Shown here in pieces: positions 46,965-57,639 of a DNA stretch of 64,000 nt. Within the stretch, counting starts at the first letter, position 1; every line of letters starts with the position of its first letter. This DNA comes from Pleurotus djamor (lineage: Eukaryota; Basidiomycota; Agaricomycetes; Agaricales; Pleurotaceae): the NCBI GenBank assembly GCA_029747585.1, contig JAPEVF010000075.1, positions 1 to 64,000 on the forward strand. Direction: 5' to 3'. The position numbers and the translations under genes are program-made. The notes under the pieces are model-generated. The model searched no databases. It saw only the letters and a program-made list of their open reading frames with translations, and had not been told where the DNA came from.

Positions 46965-47465
46965 ATGTTCGCCTCCACTCTTACTAAACTCTTCACCATT
47001 ACGGCCTTTATTGCCACGACCTTGGGCCACCCAACGCGTAAGTACTCTCCGTTCCATCTGTCATGCTTCGGTTCATTGAACATTTTTGTAGCGAAGCCCA
47101 AGGGCATCTCATTCACGGCCTTTGCTGAGCCAAACTGCGTTCTTACCTCACCAGACGCTGGAGACACAGTGGTGAACCTCAAAGAACCCGGCCAATGTGT
47201 GGACTTTGCCATGGTCCACTCATTCCAGGGCACCGTCATCGGAGCACTACCAGGTTCGTCGTCTCATCCCATCTATCAGCTCCCCCAATTTTTCACACGC
47301 ACTTCAGATAATACTGGCCATGACTGCCGAATTCACATATTCCCTGACCTCCGTTGCCAGGACATCGAGTTCGCAAACATCGGTCCTTTGACGGAAGTTG
47401 GTCAAACTACGGATTGTATCACGCCTGCGACTGGCGACTTCTTCTCTGTGGCGATGATTTGCTAA
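46965..47465 (+). CDS. SSP-2: small secreted six-cysteine protein
   Basis: Three exons with the same intron positions as SSP-1. The signal peptide is MFASTLTKLFTITAFIATTL. It is followed by GHPTPKPKGISFTAFAEPNC and then the family core with six cysteines: NCVL, GQCVDFAMVHSFQGTVIGAL, HDCRIHIFPDLRCQDIEFAN, TTDCITPATGDFFSVAMIC. The mature sequence differs from SSP-3 at only a few residues, so these are recent duplicates. A secreted role is likely; the function is unknown. Confidence 0.83.
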   Translation: MFASTLTKLFTITAFIATTLGHPTRKYSPFHLSCFGSLNIFVAKPKGISFTAFAEPNCVLTSPDAGDTVVNLKEPGQCVDFAMVHSFQGTVIGALPGSSSHPIYQLPQFFTRTSDNTGHDCRIHIFPDLRCQDIEFANIGPLTEVGQTTDCITPATGDFFSVAMIC

Positions 47466-47570
47466 AGGGGAGGAGGCGGTTAACTACAGGTGCAACGGAC
47501 GATAAATTGAAATTTCTGAGACCACTCCTGTACTTATAGATGTACCTTACGACTCTTCTTCGCTAACATA

Positions 47571-48051
47571 CCCGCACAAACTAATTCCTTTACGAATATG
47601 TGTTTTCGCTCTTAGTCCAATGAAGTTGCATCGCCTCCGACGTAACCAAGACGCGACGCGTTCAAGTCACTCGGCAACCAGGGGCTCCCTATCTCAAACC
47701 GAACTCACCCCGTTTGCGAGATCCCAGCCGTCGACGACTGGAACCAGACTCTAGACTCTTCTATGACTCTCATCATTGACATTGCGAGCTCTGTGTGCGT
47801 CTTGGAGCTCAGTAGTCTAATACAATGGCCGGTAAGACAGTTGAATTTCTAGCAGTGGAAAGGACAGAAGCAAGGGACACTACTTTGATCGTAGCAAGGG
47901 ATTCGAGAAGATACTGCAAATGTCAAGAAAGAGCTTCATATTGAACCGAGGATGTATAATGGTACAAGGAATCAAGCTCAAGATGCACCTTCAAAATGAA
48001 GAAACAGCCTCCGCTTGCGAGCGCCGAGTATTCAGACCAATTCGTACTCCC
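47571..48051. other. Intergenic between convergent SSP-2 and ZCC-6
   Basis: About 480 bp with nothing supported. Confidence 0.35.
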
Positions 48052-49257
48052 CTAAGCGTTTGTACGTTTAGAGCGTTTGGCTGCTTCAAATTGTCTGGCT
48101 GCTTTCGCCTTTCGCTTTCTTGCGCTCCTACTAGGAGTACTAGCCGAGCTCTTCTTCTTCATTTCTATCTCTTTCTCCAGTTCTCGTAGCTCCGTCCGCA
48201 TCTTATTCTGCTCCTGTCTTATACTTTTCACTTTCTCTGCCATTTCCTTCGCCCATTTACCGCTATCTTCGGCCTTCTGCTGGGAGAGAACTTGGAGGCG
48301 ACGGTCTGAGACTTCCCTGAGATGCTGGTGGTATGCGATCTCGGAGTCAATGTCGTAAGGTCTGGCGAGGACGCATTTGGGGGCCTGAGCGGAGGGAGGA
48401 ATAGCGGAAGAGCTTTGCTTTGTGTGTTGGGCACTGTGGACTACCTCGGGCCCGGGCTTGGACCAGCTGTTCGCGCGATGGCGACCTTTTCCTTGCCTAG
48501 GGTATGCTTCCCTGTGCTGTGGAGGCAGAGAGAGCGCATGCTCAGTTGGGTTCCCGCGTGTGGGCATCTTAGTTGGAGGTGACGCGTTAGAGTCCTTCCG
48601 GGATTTTGTAGCGGCTTTGGAATTGTATAAATTGCTTGAGGCAGAGTCGGTGCATTTGGAAGGGGAAGGAGGGGTGTCGTCATTATCTGAGATTATGATC
48701 ACGTCCTGAAGTTCCTTCTTCGAGCTGTAGATTTCCAGTTCACGCTTGAGTTGATCGTTACTTAACTTTCTTTTCTTCGTCGCCCACACTCGAAGTCAGC
48801 CGTGATGCCGATTCAGCCTCCAGGATGACTTTGTGTTCCTCGGCATAGCGACTGCGCGTAGCCTTATTTGCTGCATCTCGTTTCTGTGAGATCCACTCGA
48901 GACACCACGAGTCGTACGTCTCTTCGGATATCTTGAGCTTCTCAAGGAAGTATACTCGTCGATAGGCCTCGGTCACGGAACAACGCGTCCCTCGCTTTGT
49001 GCAGTTGGCGCAGCGCGAAAGGTTTGTAAACTCGCAGGATTTGACATCCTTTTTCCAGCAAAGATCGCAGAGCTACAGTATGAAGTATAAGCATTGAACT
49101 GACAGGGATTATGTGATGGGGGTCGAACCAAAGTCTCGCTGGCTTCCCTCCATTGGCGAAAGTTCTCTGGGTTACACCACTTGGAGCTCCAGAAGAGGGA
49201 TTCGCCTTTCTTCTTGAGATTCTTCAAGTCAGATGTATTTGAGGTATGATCATTCAT
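48052..49257 (-). CDS. ZCC-6: Zn2Cys6-like cluster and coiled-coil protein
   Basis: Exon 1 gives MNDHTSNTSDLKNLKKKGES, then LFWSSKWCNPENFRQWREAS. After the intron comes LCDLCWKKDVKSCEFTNLSR followed by CANCTKRGTRC, spacing C-x2-C-x7-C-x7-C-x2-C-x6-C. This is the copy nearest to the classical Zn(II)2Cys6 spacing. The family helix YRRVYFLEKLKISEETYDSW and a charged segment follow. At about 48770-48800 the frame changes from GDEEKKVK to KRKLSNDQLKRELEIYSSKK without a convincing intron. This may be a frameshift, a sequencing error, or an intron I could not place. The rest is disordered, then a coiled coil (QNKMRTELRELEKEIEMKKK) and a very basic end (SARKRKAKAARQFEAAKRSK). It is the counterpart of ZCC-1. 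Confidence 0.7.
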
Positions 49258-49566
49258 AAGAACGGCAGATTCTGGGGCAAGTCTGAGGTGGGTTGAAGAA
49301 GAAGAACATTGGGATCCCGTCGCACGAGTAACCTTTTATGGAGAAAATATGACCTCCTGTTGCATAGGGGGTTCCTGGTGGGGTAGCTCTGACGAATGCA
49401 ACCTGCGTGTGGTCGGAGGTAAAGCTTAAAGGTCCACATTATATACAGATATGCTACGCCTGAGAGTGTATATCAACAAAGAAAAATTCGCGGGAAGTCA
49501 ACTGAGAAAGTGCGTATAGGAAAACTGGGACGCGAGCATCTTGCGAGCATCTGGTAAGTACGTTCT

Positions 49567-50653
49567 TCAAGATGGGTATGCAAGCTCGCCAGAATCTTCT
49601 TCCTTTGCCCTCTTCCTCCTAGAATGACTGGCTTGGACCTTTCCAGGACGACCAGTATCTCTTTGAACTTCGACCTGCAAGTCTTGGACAATGGTTTTTA
49701 GGCGCGACCTCAAGAACTCTTGCCCTTCCTGACTTTCCCTTAATTGCTCCTCTAGCGAGCGTACTTGCTCCTTGAGCTCTTGTTCTGTGTCAGAAGCACG
49801 CTGACGCTCAGCCTGAAAGTCAGCCAGAGCCTTGAGGTGACGATCACTGGCCTCGCGCATGGACTCCAAAAACTTGATTTGGTTGTCAATAAAATGACCG
49901 AGGGAGGAGTTCGAGGCGTCACGGCGTTGCTGGTTCAAGTCGGGGCTGGGTGGTACGGCTACGGCGTCACGAACTAGTGACGAGAAGTTCCCTGTGGTAG
50001 CTGGTGTGAGATAGCTAGACACAGCGGATGTATGTGAGATACCTTGGAGCTCGTTGAGGGTAAGAGGTCGAGAATGCTTGTTATATGTTGATGGTTGGGT
50101 ATGAGACTCCCAGCCAGTAGACTTAGACGCTTGAGTACTGTTATTCGTAGCGGTGAATTGTTGTTTCTTGGCTTTCCCTTCTGAGCGGTGATGCGAAGGG
50201 CCTGCGCCACCTTGCGGAACGGCGATCGGGGTCGGAGGTTGCTTGAAGTTGTGATTTTGAGCATTCTTTCCTTTGGCTTCCGTCGCAGTCGCCGTAGTCG
50301 GTTTCTTATTCTTCTCGTTCCGCCACTCGCGTATCCAAGCCTCGTAAGCTTGCTCATGGATTCCGAATTTTTGCATGAAAAGGGCCTTGCGAAACTCCAT
50401 CCTTGCAGGGCACCCAGCCGAAGGACAGTTATCACAGTGTGTGACAGCAGCGCTGGAGAAAGTACAGACTCTTCGACTTTTAGAGCAAGCACCGCAGGAC
50501 TAGCATAGCACGAGGAAGTCGATGTCCTCAAGCTGGGATACTTTTGATACTCACCCAAGATGTTTGAGTCCTCCAGTCGTGGAAGTCATCAATTTTGCAC
50601 CAGTTTGAGCGTAGGAAGGCTTCCGCCTGCTTTTTCTTGTCGTTTCGACTCAT
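49567..50653 (-). CDS. ZCC-7: Zn2Cys6-like cluster and coiled-coil protein
   Basis: Exon 1 gives MSRNDKKKQAEAFLRSNWCK and FHDWRTQTSW. Then comes SCGACSKSRRVCTFSSAAVT followed by HCDNCPSAGC (C-x2-C-x6-C-x9-C-x2-C-x4-C). Next are EFRKALFMQKFGIHEQAYEA and WIREWRNEKNKK. The linker shares words such as PSHHRSEGKAKKQQFTAT with ZCC-3. The last exon has DNQIKFLESMREASDRHLKA, one repeat unit LKEQVRSLEEQLRESQEGQE and FLRSRLKTIVQDLQVEVQR, ending KEEDSGELAYPS. It is a recent paralogue of ZCC-3. Confidence 0.77.
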
Positions 50654-51389
50654 TGTGCGGGCAGCAAGTGGTCAGAAGCAAGTACGAAGCATACGATAGG
50701 CGCACAAACCACCTGTCCACTTCTAAAGGGGCGAAAGGAGAATCATTCAGGAGCCATTTTGTGAAGGGCGACGCATGAGGGCGTCCCACAAACATGTACA
50801 CTCTCCGAATTTATCAAGAGCTACTACGAGAATTCTTTCCCAGATATCCCCTTCATGCTTTCTCTTCCTGGAATTCCTGGTCTCCTATGCTATGGCGTGG
50901 AAAGCATGCCTGGAAGGCACCAGTTTGATATAAGGGAGGGTTAATAAGACAAGACACACCCAATTTTCATCATACACCTACTAGGCATTACATGCCCCTG
51001 TCCCAAGTGCACCATTGGGACGCAAAAAGAATCTCTGTGTCTGGTTTTCTGCCCATGAGAGCTGTGGTTGTGGACGAAGTTCAAGCAGCCAAAATGAGTG
51101 GGAATGGCCAAACTTGCGCTATTTTGTACGTACCGCGTTAAAGTTTAGCTTCAATGGCTCATGGCGTGTATCATGGGTCATGTTGGTAGAATGCATCGGA
51201 TTTGTGATCAAAGTTATGCGTACAAGAACAGCAATGAAGGATATACGATATCAATCATTTATACAAGGGAAACCTATCATCATGAGTCAGGTAAGGGTTC
51301 CTGAGCTCGGGTATACTCACAGAGGAGGCCTAGGTATATTGAAGGTGGAAGGTGTTTGTCCTCGAGGCTGGCTCGGGGTGGCAAACCGG
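50654..51389. other. Intergenic between ZCC-7 and TMB-1 with possible ZCC-4-type relic
   Basis: About 735 bp with no intact gene. Bases 50815-50905 resemble the 3' end of ZCC-4 (gctactacgag, then ctttctcttcctggaattcc and tctcct against 42765-42840). They sit at the same distance upstream of ZCC-7 as ZCC-4 does from ZCC-3. The match is short and gapped. Confidence 0.35.
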
Positions 51390-53244
51390 TCAAGGTTGCT
51401 TCGGAGGCGCGGGATGATCGTAAGCAGGTGGTGCATCCACCTCTACTTGCCCCGCATCATCTATGAGATGATACTGTACAGAGGGTTGACCTTGTGGCGC
51501 CTCCTTTGTCGGCGACATATGTGAGAAGCCTGCCTTCTCGCGAGGATACGCGTAAGAACTACCGGCCTCGCTTTGAGAGGGGTAATAGCTGCTACCGCCA
51601 GCATCGGTGCTGTTGGCAACATATAGAGCGCGGGTTGAGTTCGAGGCGGAGGACGATGAGATCTCGGTGGGCTGGTAGAACTATTTTTAAGGTAAGGAAA
51701 GCAGACTCGACGGATAGCAGAGCAAAACCGACCGAAGTTGTCTCCGAATCTCCACCTCTTGTTGAAGGGGCCAGATACGGATTCGACATCGCCATTGAAG
51801 GCGCGCTCGTCGTGGTGAACGGCGTTGTAACGCTTACTGGTGCAATTTCTTGATGATCAGGGTAGTTATTCTTATCTTCTTCCATCAAGTTGACGTCTAC
51901 TCGGCGACGAACGTGTCGCTTTCGCCACCAGAAGAACCAGAGGAGGGGAATGGCGGCGAGAAGAGCTACTGCCGCTACAGCGATGCCCGCCACAGCACCT
52001 GTACCGAGGCTGAAACGAGAACTTGAGTCATCGAGACTATTGAAAGTCTAACTCAAAAGCTTACCCGGTTGCGCCGGACTCAGCAACAGCCTGGGTAGTG
52101 CTGAATGGGACAAGACATCAGCATGGGTCTAATGCAAATGATCGCATCGCAAAATTACCTCTCTCCTGTTATCAAGGCATAATCGAGTAGTAGACCTAAG
52201 CCTGATCGTTCAGGTTGGTTGACGAACTTCACTGTATGCAAACCGGGTCCCAGGTTGTCCGATTGATATAATATCGTCTGCGGAACATATTCTAGCACCG
52301 TGGCATTGAAGGTTTCGGGTGGTCGATCATCCAATTGCACCGAGTAGCTGCCCAGATTGTTGTTGACCGCCCCGAAGACAGAGATAGTGCTACCCTGTAT
52401 GCGTAATAGAGGTGAGATAATCGTTGAAGTGAGTTAGGAGGAACCGTACGGTGAAATTCAGTGTGGCCGAAGCGCCAGTAGTGGAAGTGAGTCTGAATGA
52501 AGGTTCTGAGACGAAGGATTCATTTCACTTGGTCAATGGGTCGCACCTTCCAGTTGTACTGTTGAAACCCGCCGACACGAGGGTGCTCCAGGCTGCAGGT
52601 GGTTCGAAACGAAAAGAATTGTCTGTATGAGCGATGACGCGCTGAGGCTGGCTCAGGTCCTCTTCTTCCACTTCCGTCTCCCATATAATCTACTTGTTAA
52701 AACATGAGGTTGAGCTAGGTCAGGACGAAGGCGAAACGCACCGAGTCTATATCAATAAATGGTCTATCTCTCTGATTTGGCTGGTTGGTTATTTGCACGG
52801 TATGTAGGCCATTGAACAGGTTCATGGCGGCGAATAAGGGGACCTGGAATAACGCCTCTTGAGAAAAGCCATCTCCAGGATGACGCGCGTTATCGAGGTT
52901 GACGTCGTATGGACCTAGTGGCCGCAGTCAGTACGAATGAAACATCCTAGCGAAGTCTAAGTGTAACGCACCATGGTTGCTGCGCTTCGCACCAAGAATC
53001 CATATCCCCGTGCCATTGAAAGTAAACGAAGCTGAGGCTCCAACCTCCGTTGTTAAAGTAAAAGTGCCATTGTTGTCGTATCTATCCTCGCAAAGTTATC
53101 CATAAAATCCTCAGCAAAGGCAAAAAGTCGGACACACCTCATCCCGAGAGGATCCTGGGTCCGACTACCCAATCTCCAGGCACCAGCTGGTAGATACCGG
53201 ATTAGAGGACTTCGGTCGTCAATGGTATGGTTAACGCGGGGCAT
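51390..53244 (-). CDS. TMB-1: single-pass membrane protein with beta-sandwich-like ectodomain and PPxY tail
   Basis: About nine exons. The start gives MPRVNHTIDDRSPLIRYLPA, with no obvious signal peptide. Domain 1 has YDNNGTFTLTTEVGASASFT, then FNGTGIWILGAKRSNHG and FIDIDS. Domain 2 has FNSTTGS, then VQLDDRPPETFNATVLEYVP and LLLDYALITGE. These are repeats of a galactose-binding-like beta sandwich common in Agaricomycete membrane proteins. The helix AGIAVAAVALLAAIPLLWFF follows a glycine-rich hinge, then the stop-transfer WWRKRHVRRR. The cytoplasmic tail is Ser/Thr-rich and ends DAPPAYDHPAPPKQP, containing PPxY, a WW-domain ligand used by Nedd4/Rsp5 ubiquitin ligases. Ligand and function are unknown. 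Confidence 0.75.
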
Positions 53245-53697
53245 CGTTGGGGTAAGGATTGGGGTAAGGACAGGATGCGGAGTGAGCTAGCCACCCCTCG
53301 AGGTGTGTTGGAAGGAAAGAAAGCGATGAGGCCGATGAGGCCTTGAGGACTGATGGCTTCACAACGATCCAGGGACCTCAGCATGGCCAAAAGCCGCCTA
53401 ACTAAAGGGGCCGATGCTTGCCTTATTCATCGAGGTTTTCCGTCATAATAAACCAACCAGGCAGGTCTCGTTTGTCCAGTATCTAGGATGTACAACCGGT
53501 AGGGCAAGAGAGATGATGGTGGTTGGATGTGAAGAAGCCTTAGAATCAGAAGGACGATCCGACTCGGAAGAAGCTCGTGACACTGAGGCACCTCGCTCAT
53601 GTTTATTCCAGAAGGTAAGTATCCAAAAGAATCAGCACGAAATCGTTAAGTAAATTATATAAATACAAATGAAAAGCATCACTTCATAAGTAGGAAT
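53245..53697. other. Intergenic between TMB-1 and TMB-2
   Basis: About 450 bp; TMB-1 promoter presumed. No other feature seen. Confidence 0.35.
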
Positions 53698-55608
53698 CTA
53701 ACGCTGATGCGATGCATGACTATAACTAGGCGGCGCATCCATATCAGCCTCGGGATCCACATCCTCACCACCATCAACCCCACGGGGAACAGGTGCATAC
53801 GCATTTGAGAATGTCGAAGGTTGGGGAGGCGGTGTTCGTAAAGGAGAGGAGAGGGCAGTACTACTTTTGTCGCGGAAATATCCAACAGATGAAGTGGATG
53901 CACTGCTCTGGGTTGGTCGATGTTGGCCTTGCGGTGGCATAGCCAAGTCCGTCCGCGAGTCACTGCCACCATTCGTAGTGAACACAGCGCGTGTCGTGTT
54001 TCGTCCCGAAGTCGAGGACATATCAGTTGGGTAATACTAAGGTGAATTTCATGTTAGAAAAATTGTGAGATCGACGAAGACGACAACGCACCGAGTCAGT
54101 GTCCCCAGCAGAAGGTGAATTTTGCGATGTACCAGGGATTGGCGGGCTCATCGCGGTGAACGGTGTAACGATCATACTAGTTGGTAGACCATTTCGGTGA
54201 TCGTGGTCGCGTCGTTCTTTATCGTCGGAGAGGTCCACATCCGAACGTTGTGAGCGTCGATTGCGGCGCCAGAAGAACCAGATAAGGGGAATAAGTGCAA
54301 CCAAAGCGACAGCACCAACAGCGATCCCCGCAATAGCACCAGAACTCAAACTAAAAGAGCATCACGTTAGTGGTACCCTACAGCGATGCCGGACGAGCGC
54401 GTGCTCACCTGCTTGAACCAGAGCTGGATGATGTAGTCGATCTATGCGAACGGAGTTAGAGTGAGGGTTTCAAATACATAGGCACAACCTCGACGTACTC
54501 TCCCGACAGTAGCGCATAATCAAGAAGGATACCCTGACCTGGTCGGTCGGGGAGATTGACAACTTGCATCACATGGACACCAGGTCCGAGATTATCCGCG
54601 AAATACATCACAGTTTGTGGGGTGTATTCGGGGACCGAAGCATTGAACGTCTGAGGTGGGCGGTCGTCCATCTGGACGGAGTACGGCCCCGTACCGGGGC
54701 TAACAGCTCCGTAGAGAGTGATGGAAGTACCCTGGGAGGATAGTTGATCGATCAAAGCAGTTAATTGAACGAGGGTGGAGTGCTTACGGTAAAATTGAGT
54801 CGAGCAGATGCATTGGAGGTGGAGGTGGAGCTAAAAGGAAGAAGATGGATACGATTGATGCTAGTGGGTTCGACTTGAAACACTTACTGTGCGGTCGTGC
54901 TGTTGAATCCAGAGGATACTGGAGTCTCCCAAGCAGACGCAGGTTCGTATCTGAAGGAGCTGTCGGTATGTGGAAGGATACGCTGCGGCTGGGCAATATC
55001 TTCAACTTCGGCTTCCCAAACAATCTGAATAGGATTGAGTTCGATCAATTCGAGCCGGTGGTATAACATTGAAGGGACACTCACAGAGTCGATGTCTAGG
55101 AAAGGGAAGGATTCATTCACGGGTCGGTTGATGATGGTGACGGTATGCAGGCCATTGACCAAACCCTCGGCGGCGAAGAGAGGAAACTGAAATTGTTCGT
55201 CCCTTGAAAAGCCATCTTCTCGATGAATAGCATTATCAAGGTTCACATCGTATGGACCTTTATTCCAAGCGAGCAGATTATCATCAACATGACAATAATG
55301 ACATTGAGCAGCAAAGCCACGAACGCACCATGGTTACTCCGCTTCGCACCCAATATCCAGATAGCCGTACCATTGAACGTGAACGTCGCCGAAGCACCTT
55401 GGTCCGTCGTCAGCGTAAAAGTTCCATTATTGTCATATCTAAAATAAGTGCACAAAGAGGTCAATTATAAATGACAGAAAACGTCAAAAAACCGCGCAAA
55501 CCTCATGCCAAGTGGATCCAACGTCCTGCTTCCCAGTCTCCAGGCTCCAGGGGGATTGTACTGGATCAACGGGCTGCGGTCATCGATGGTATAGTTCACG
55601 CGAGGCAT
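53698..55608 (-). CDS. TMB-2: single-pass membrane protein with beta-sandwich-like ectodomain and PPxY tail
   Basis: Tandem paralogue of TMB-1 with the same exon plan. The start gives MPRVNYTIDDRSPLIQYNPP and GAWRLGSRTLDPLGMR. Domain 1 has YDNNGTFTLTTDQGASATFT, FNGTAIWILGAKRSNHG and FLDIDS. Domain 2 has FTGTSITLYGAV, then VQMDDRPPQTFNASVPEYTP and ILLDYALLSGE. The membrane helix is AGIAVGAVALVALIPLIWFF, then WRRNRRSQRSD. The intron before YYPTDMSSTSGRNTTRAVFT is in phase 0, as in TMB-1. The tail ends DAPPSYSHASHQR, again PPxY. Tails have diverged more than ectodomains. Confidence 0.77.
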
Positions 55609-56039
55609 GCTCTAAGCCTCTGTCGATGCACCGAGCGTGGTGGTAGAAAGGAAGGAATGGGTGTGTTTGAGCGTTGCGCAGCCTTTCAGGGTGAAAATAG
55701 CTAGAAGTTCCATGAGTTTCAAAATGTGCAAAAATAACATGTCTCCCCCAAATCCACTCACCAGTCAACTCGCTGGTTGCTAGTAGTCAACGACCCGTTG
55801 ACGACGAACGTGAATCAGCAGCGACAAAGCTGGAAAAGCTACGTCTCCAGGCCTGTTGGACGAGAACGTTAGAGTCCGAAACCATGTCGTCAGCCGTTGG
55901 GCGAACTTCGGGGCCAGTGTTCTAGAAAGCAGTCTTGGGCGGGCTTGGCCTTATGGGCGGCATCTTGGAAAGATAGGAGCTGCCCCTGGATCATGATGCA
56001 TGACCTCTACAACTGACAAGGCGTCGAAGGCTAGACTTC
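55609..56039. other. Intergenic right of TMB-2
   Basis: About 430 bp with no supported feature. Confidence 0.35.
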
Positions 56040-56175
56040 ACGAAGTCTGGGAGTGCTGGATGCGTTTGCTTTGGAAATGTTACAGCAGTGTATTAGGTTG
56101 GAGCACTTCGGGAAAGCTTATGGCCTGAAGGGGGCGGTAGGCATGGGCCGAGATCTAGGATCCCTGCTGTTTATG
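56040..56175 (+). repeat. Decayed R element 3' end (copy 4)
   Basis: Only the 3' domain is recognisable: ttaggttggag, gaagggggcg, gggccgagatctaggatccc. The stem arms are acagcag (56082-56088) and ctgctgt (56164-56170). They are changed relative to copies 1-3 but still complementary. Confidence 0.6.
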
Positions 56176-56329
56176 CTGATATTCTGTAAGTGTTTTCCTT
56201 TTCTCACTCCGTAGAGCACGATGCTCTTAGTCGCTGCTATCTATGATCGTGTGCACCGTGAAATAGCGGCTCTTTGAAGTCGACTCTATCCTATCTCCTT
56301 CCCACCCATCGTTTGTCCGATTCTCAAGA

Positions 56330-57297
56330 ATTTGCCAGGGCGCAAAGGAATTCGGAGGAAGAGTCGTAAGGTACATCTATAATACATGAGCGGTCTCGGA
56401 AATTTCAATTTAGCGTCCGTTGCGCATAACTGCCTCCTCCCCTTTAGCACACCATAGCCACAGAGAAGAAGTCGCCAGTTGTAGGCGTGATGCAATCCGT
56501 AGTTTGACCAACCTCCGTCAAAGGACCGATATTTGCGAACTCAATGTCTTGGCAACGGAGGTCAGGGAATAGGTGAATTCGGCAGTCGTGACCAGTAGCA
56601 TCTGTACGTGCGAGCGTGTAAGTGTAAATATGAGGTATGTGACAAATGGGATGAGACGACGAACCTGGGAGGGCTCCGATGACAGTGCCTTGGAAGGAGT
56701 GGACCATGGCAAAGTCCACACATTGGCCGGGTTCTTTGAGGTTCACCACTGTGTCTCCGGCGTCTGGTGAAGTAAGAACACAGTTTGGCTCAGCAAAGGC
56801 CGTGAAGGAGATGCCCTTAGGCTTTGCTACAAAGATGTTCAACGCACTGAAGCCTGACGGATGGAAGGAGATTACTCACGCGTTGGGTGACCCAAGGTCA
56901 TGACAATCAATGCCGTAATGGTGACGAGCTTAGTAAGGGTGGACGCGAACATGACTTGTGTTCGAGGATGAGTTGTGTTTGAGTAGCTTGTAGGCTGTGA
57001 TGCAAGTCGCAATGGATAGTGAAGGATCGAGCGTAAATACCAACCCATTTTATAGGATAAAATCCCCCTTCATCGATCCCGAAGATGACCCAGAGCGCGG
57101 CTCCACGAAGGTGCATGAGGCCGGTAGACTAAGCACAAATGAGATTGTTCATCCGATTTTCTGGGTGGAATATCCAGGCTCAACGTTCGCGCCAGTGCTA
57201 AACGGCCACCGTTCACCGTGAAAAGAGGATCCAAGAGGTGAAGTCCATGCGTGATGCGTATTTTTACTGTTTCAGGTGGTCATGATTCATGAGAAGC
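56330..57297 (-). repeat. Right arm of long inverted repeat (carries SSP-3)
   Basis: Reverse-complement match of 46628-47570, covering promoter, gene and 3' flank. Small indels occur in the introns and 3' flank. Confidence 0.8.
56444..56952 (-). CDS. SSP-3: small secreted six-cysteine protein
   Basis: Start at 56952, three exons. The signal peptide is MFASTLTKLVTITALIVMTL, then GHPTPKPKGISFTAFAEPNC. The mature core is almost identical to SSP-2, with HDCRIHLFPDLRCQDIEFAN and a final FFSVAMVC; all six cysteines are kept. A TATAAAA box lies about 96 bp upstream (57048-57054 on the minus strand). It is the inverted partner of SSP-2. Confidence 0.83.
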
Positions 57298-57639
57298 CAA
57301 TGGATGATGACGAACTGGGATGGAACCCTAAGCTGAGTCTGGACCGTTTCTTTGATTGTTTTGACCGCGGGAAGACAGTTAGTGTCCCACACTCACAGTA
57401 ACTTGCAGTCCTTTGTTCCGGGCCACGCCAATCTCAATTCTCAAAGGATCGACTAACTATCATCTTCTCGTCACAGACTCTTTGCAGACCCGTAAGACCA
57501 CGGCTGAAAGTAGAACGTCGACCGTATGAACGCTCATGAAGCACAGCTCCACAATCATATCCTAACTTGATCTCGAGGTATTGAAATCGAAAAATCCACC
57601 CAAAATCCACCCCCTGTACTGCCAAATACCTTCGCCTCA
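57298..57639. promoter_or_regulatory. Divergent interval between SSP-3 and ZCC-8
   Basis: About 340 bp up to the ZCC-8 start codon. No TATA box is evident for ZCC-8; the last 40 bp are C-rich. Confidence 0.35.

Larger units (their letters stand above)
46628..47570 (+). repeat. Left arm of long inverted repeat (carries SSP-2)
   Basis: About 0.94 kb that matches the reverse complement of 56330-57297. It runs from the word ccacctgaaacagtaaaa through the promoter, the whole SSP gene and about 100 bp of 3' flank (gtaccttacgactcttc). The spacer between the arms is about 8.8 kb. Confidence 0.8.
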
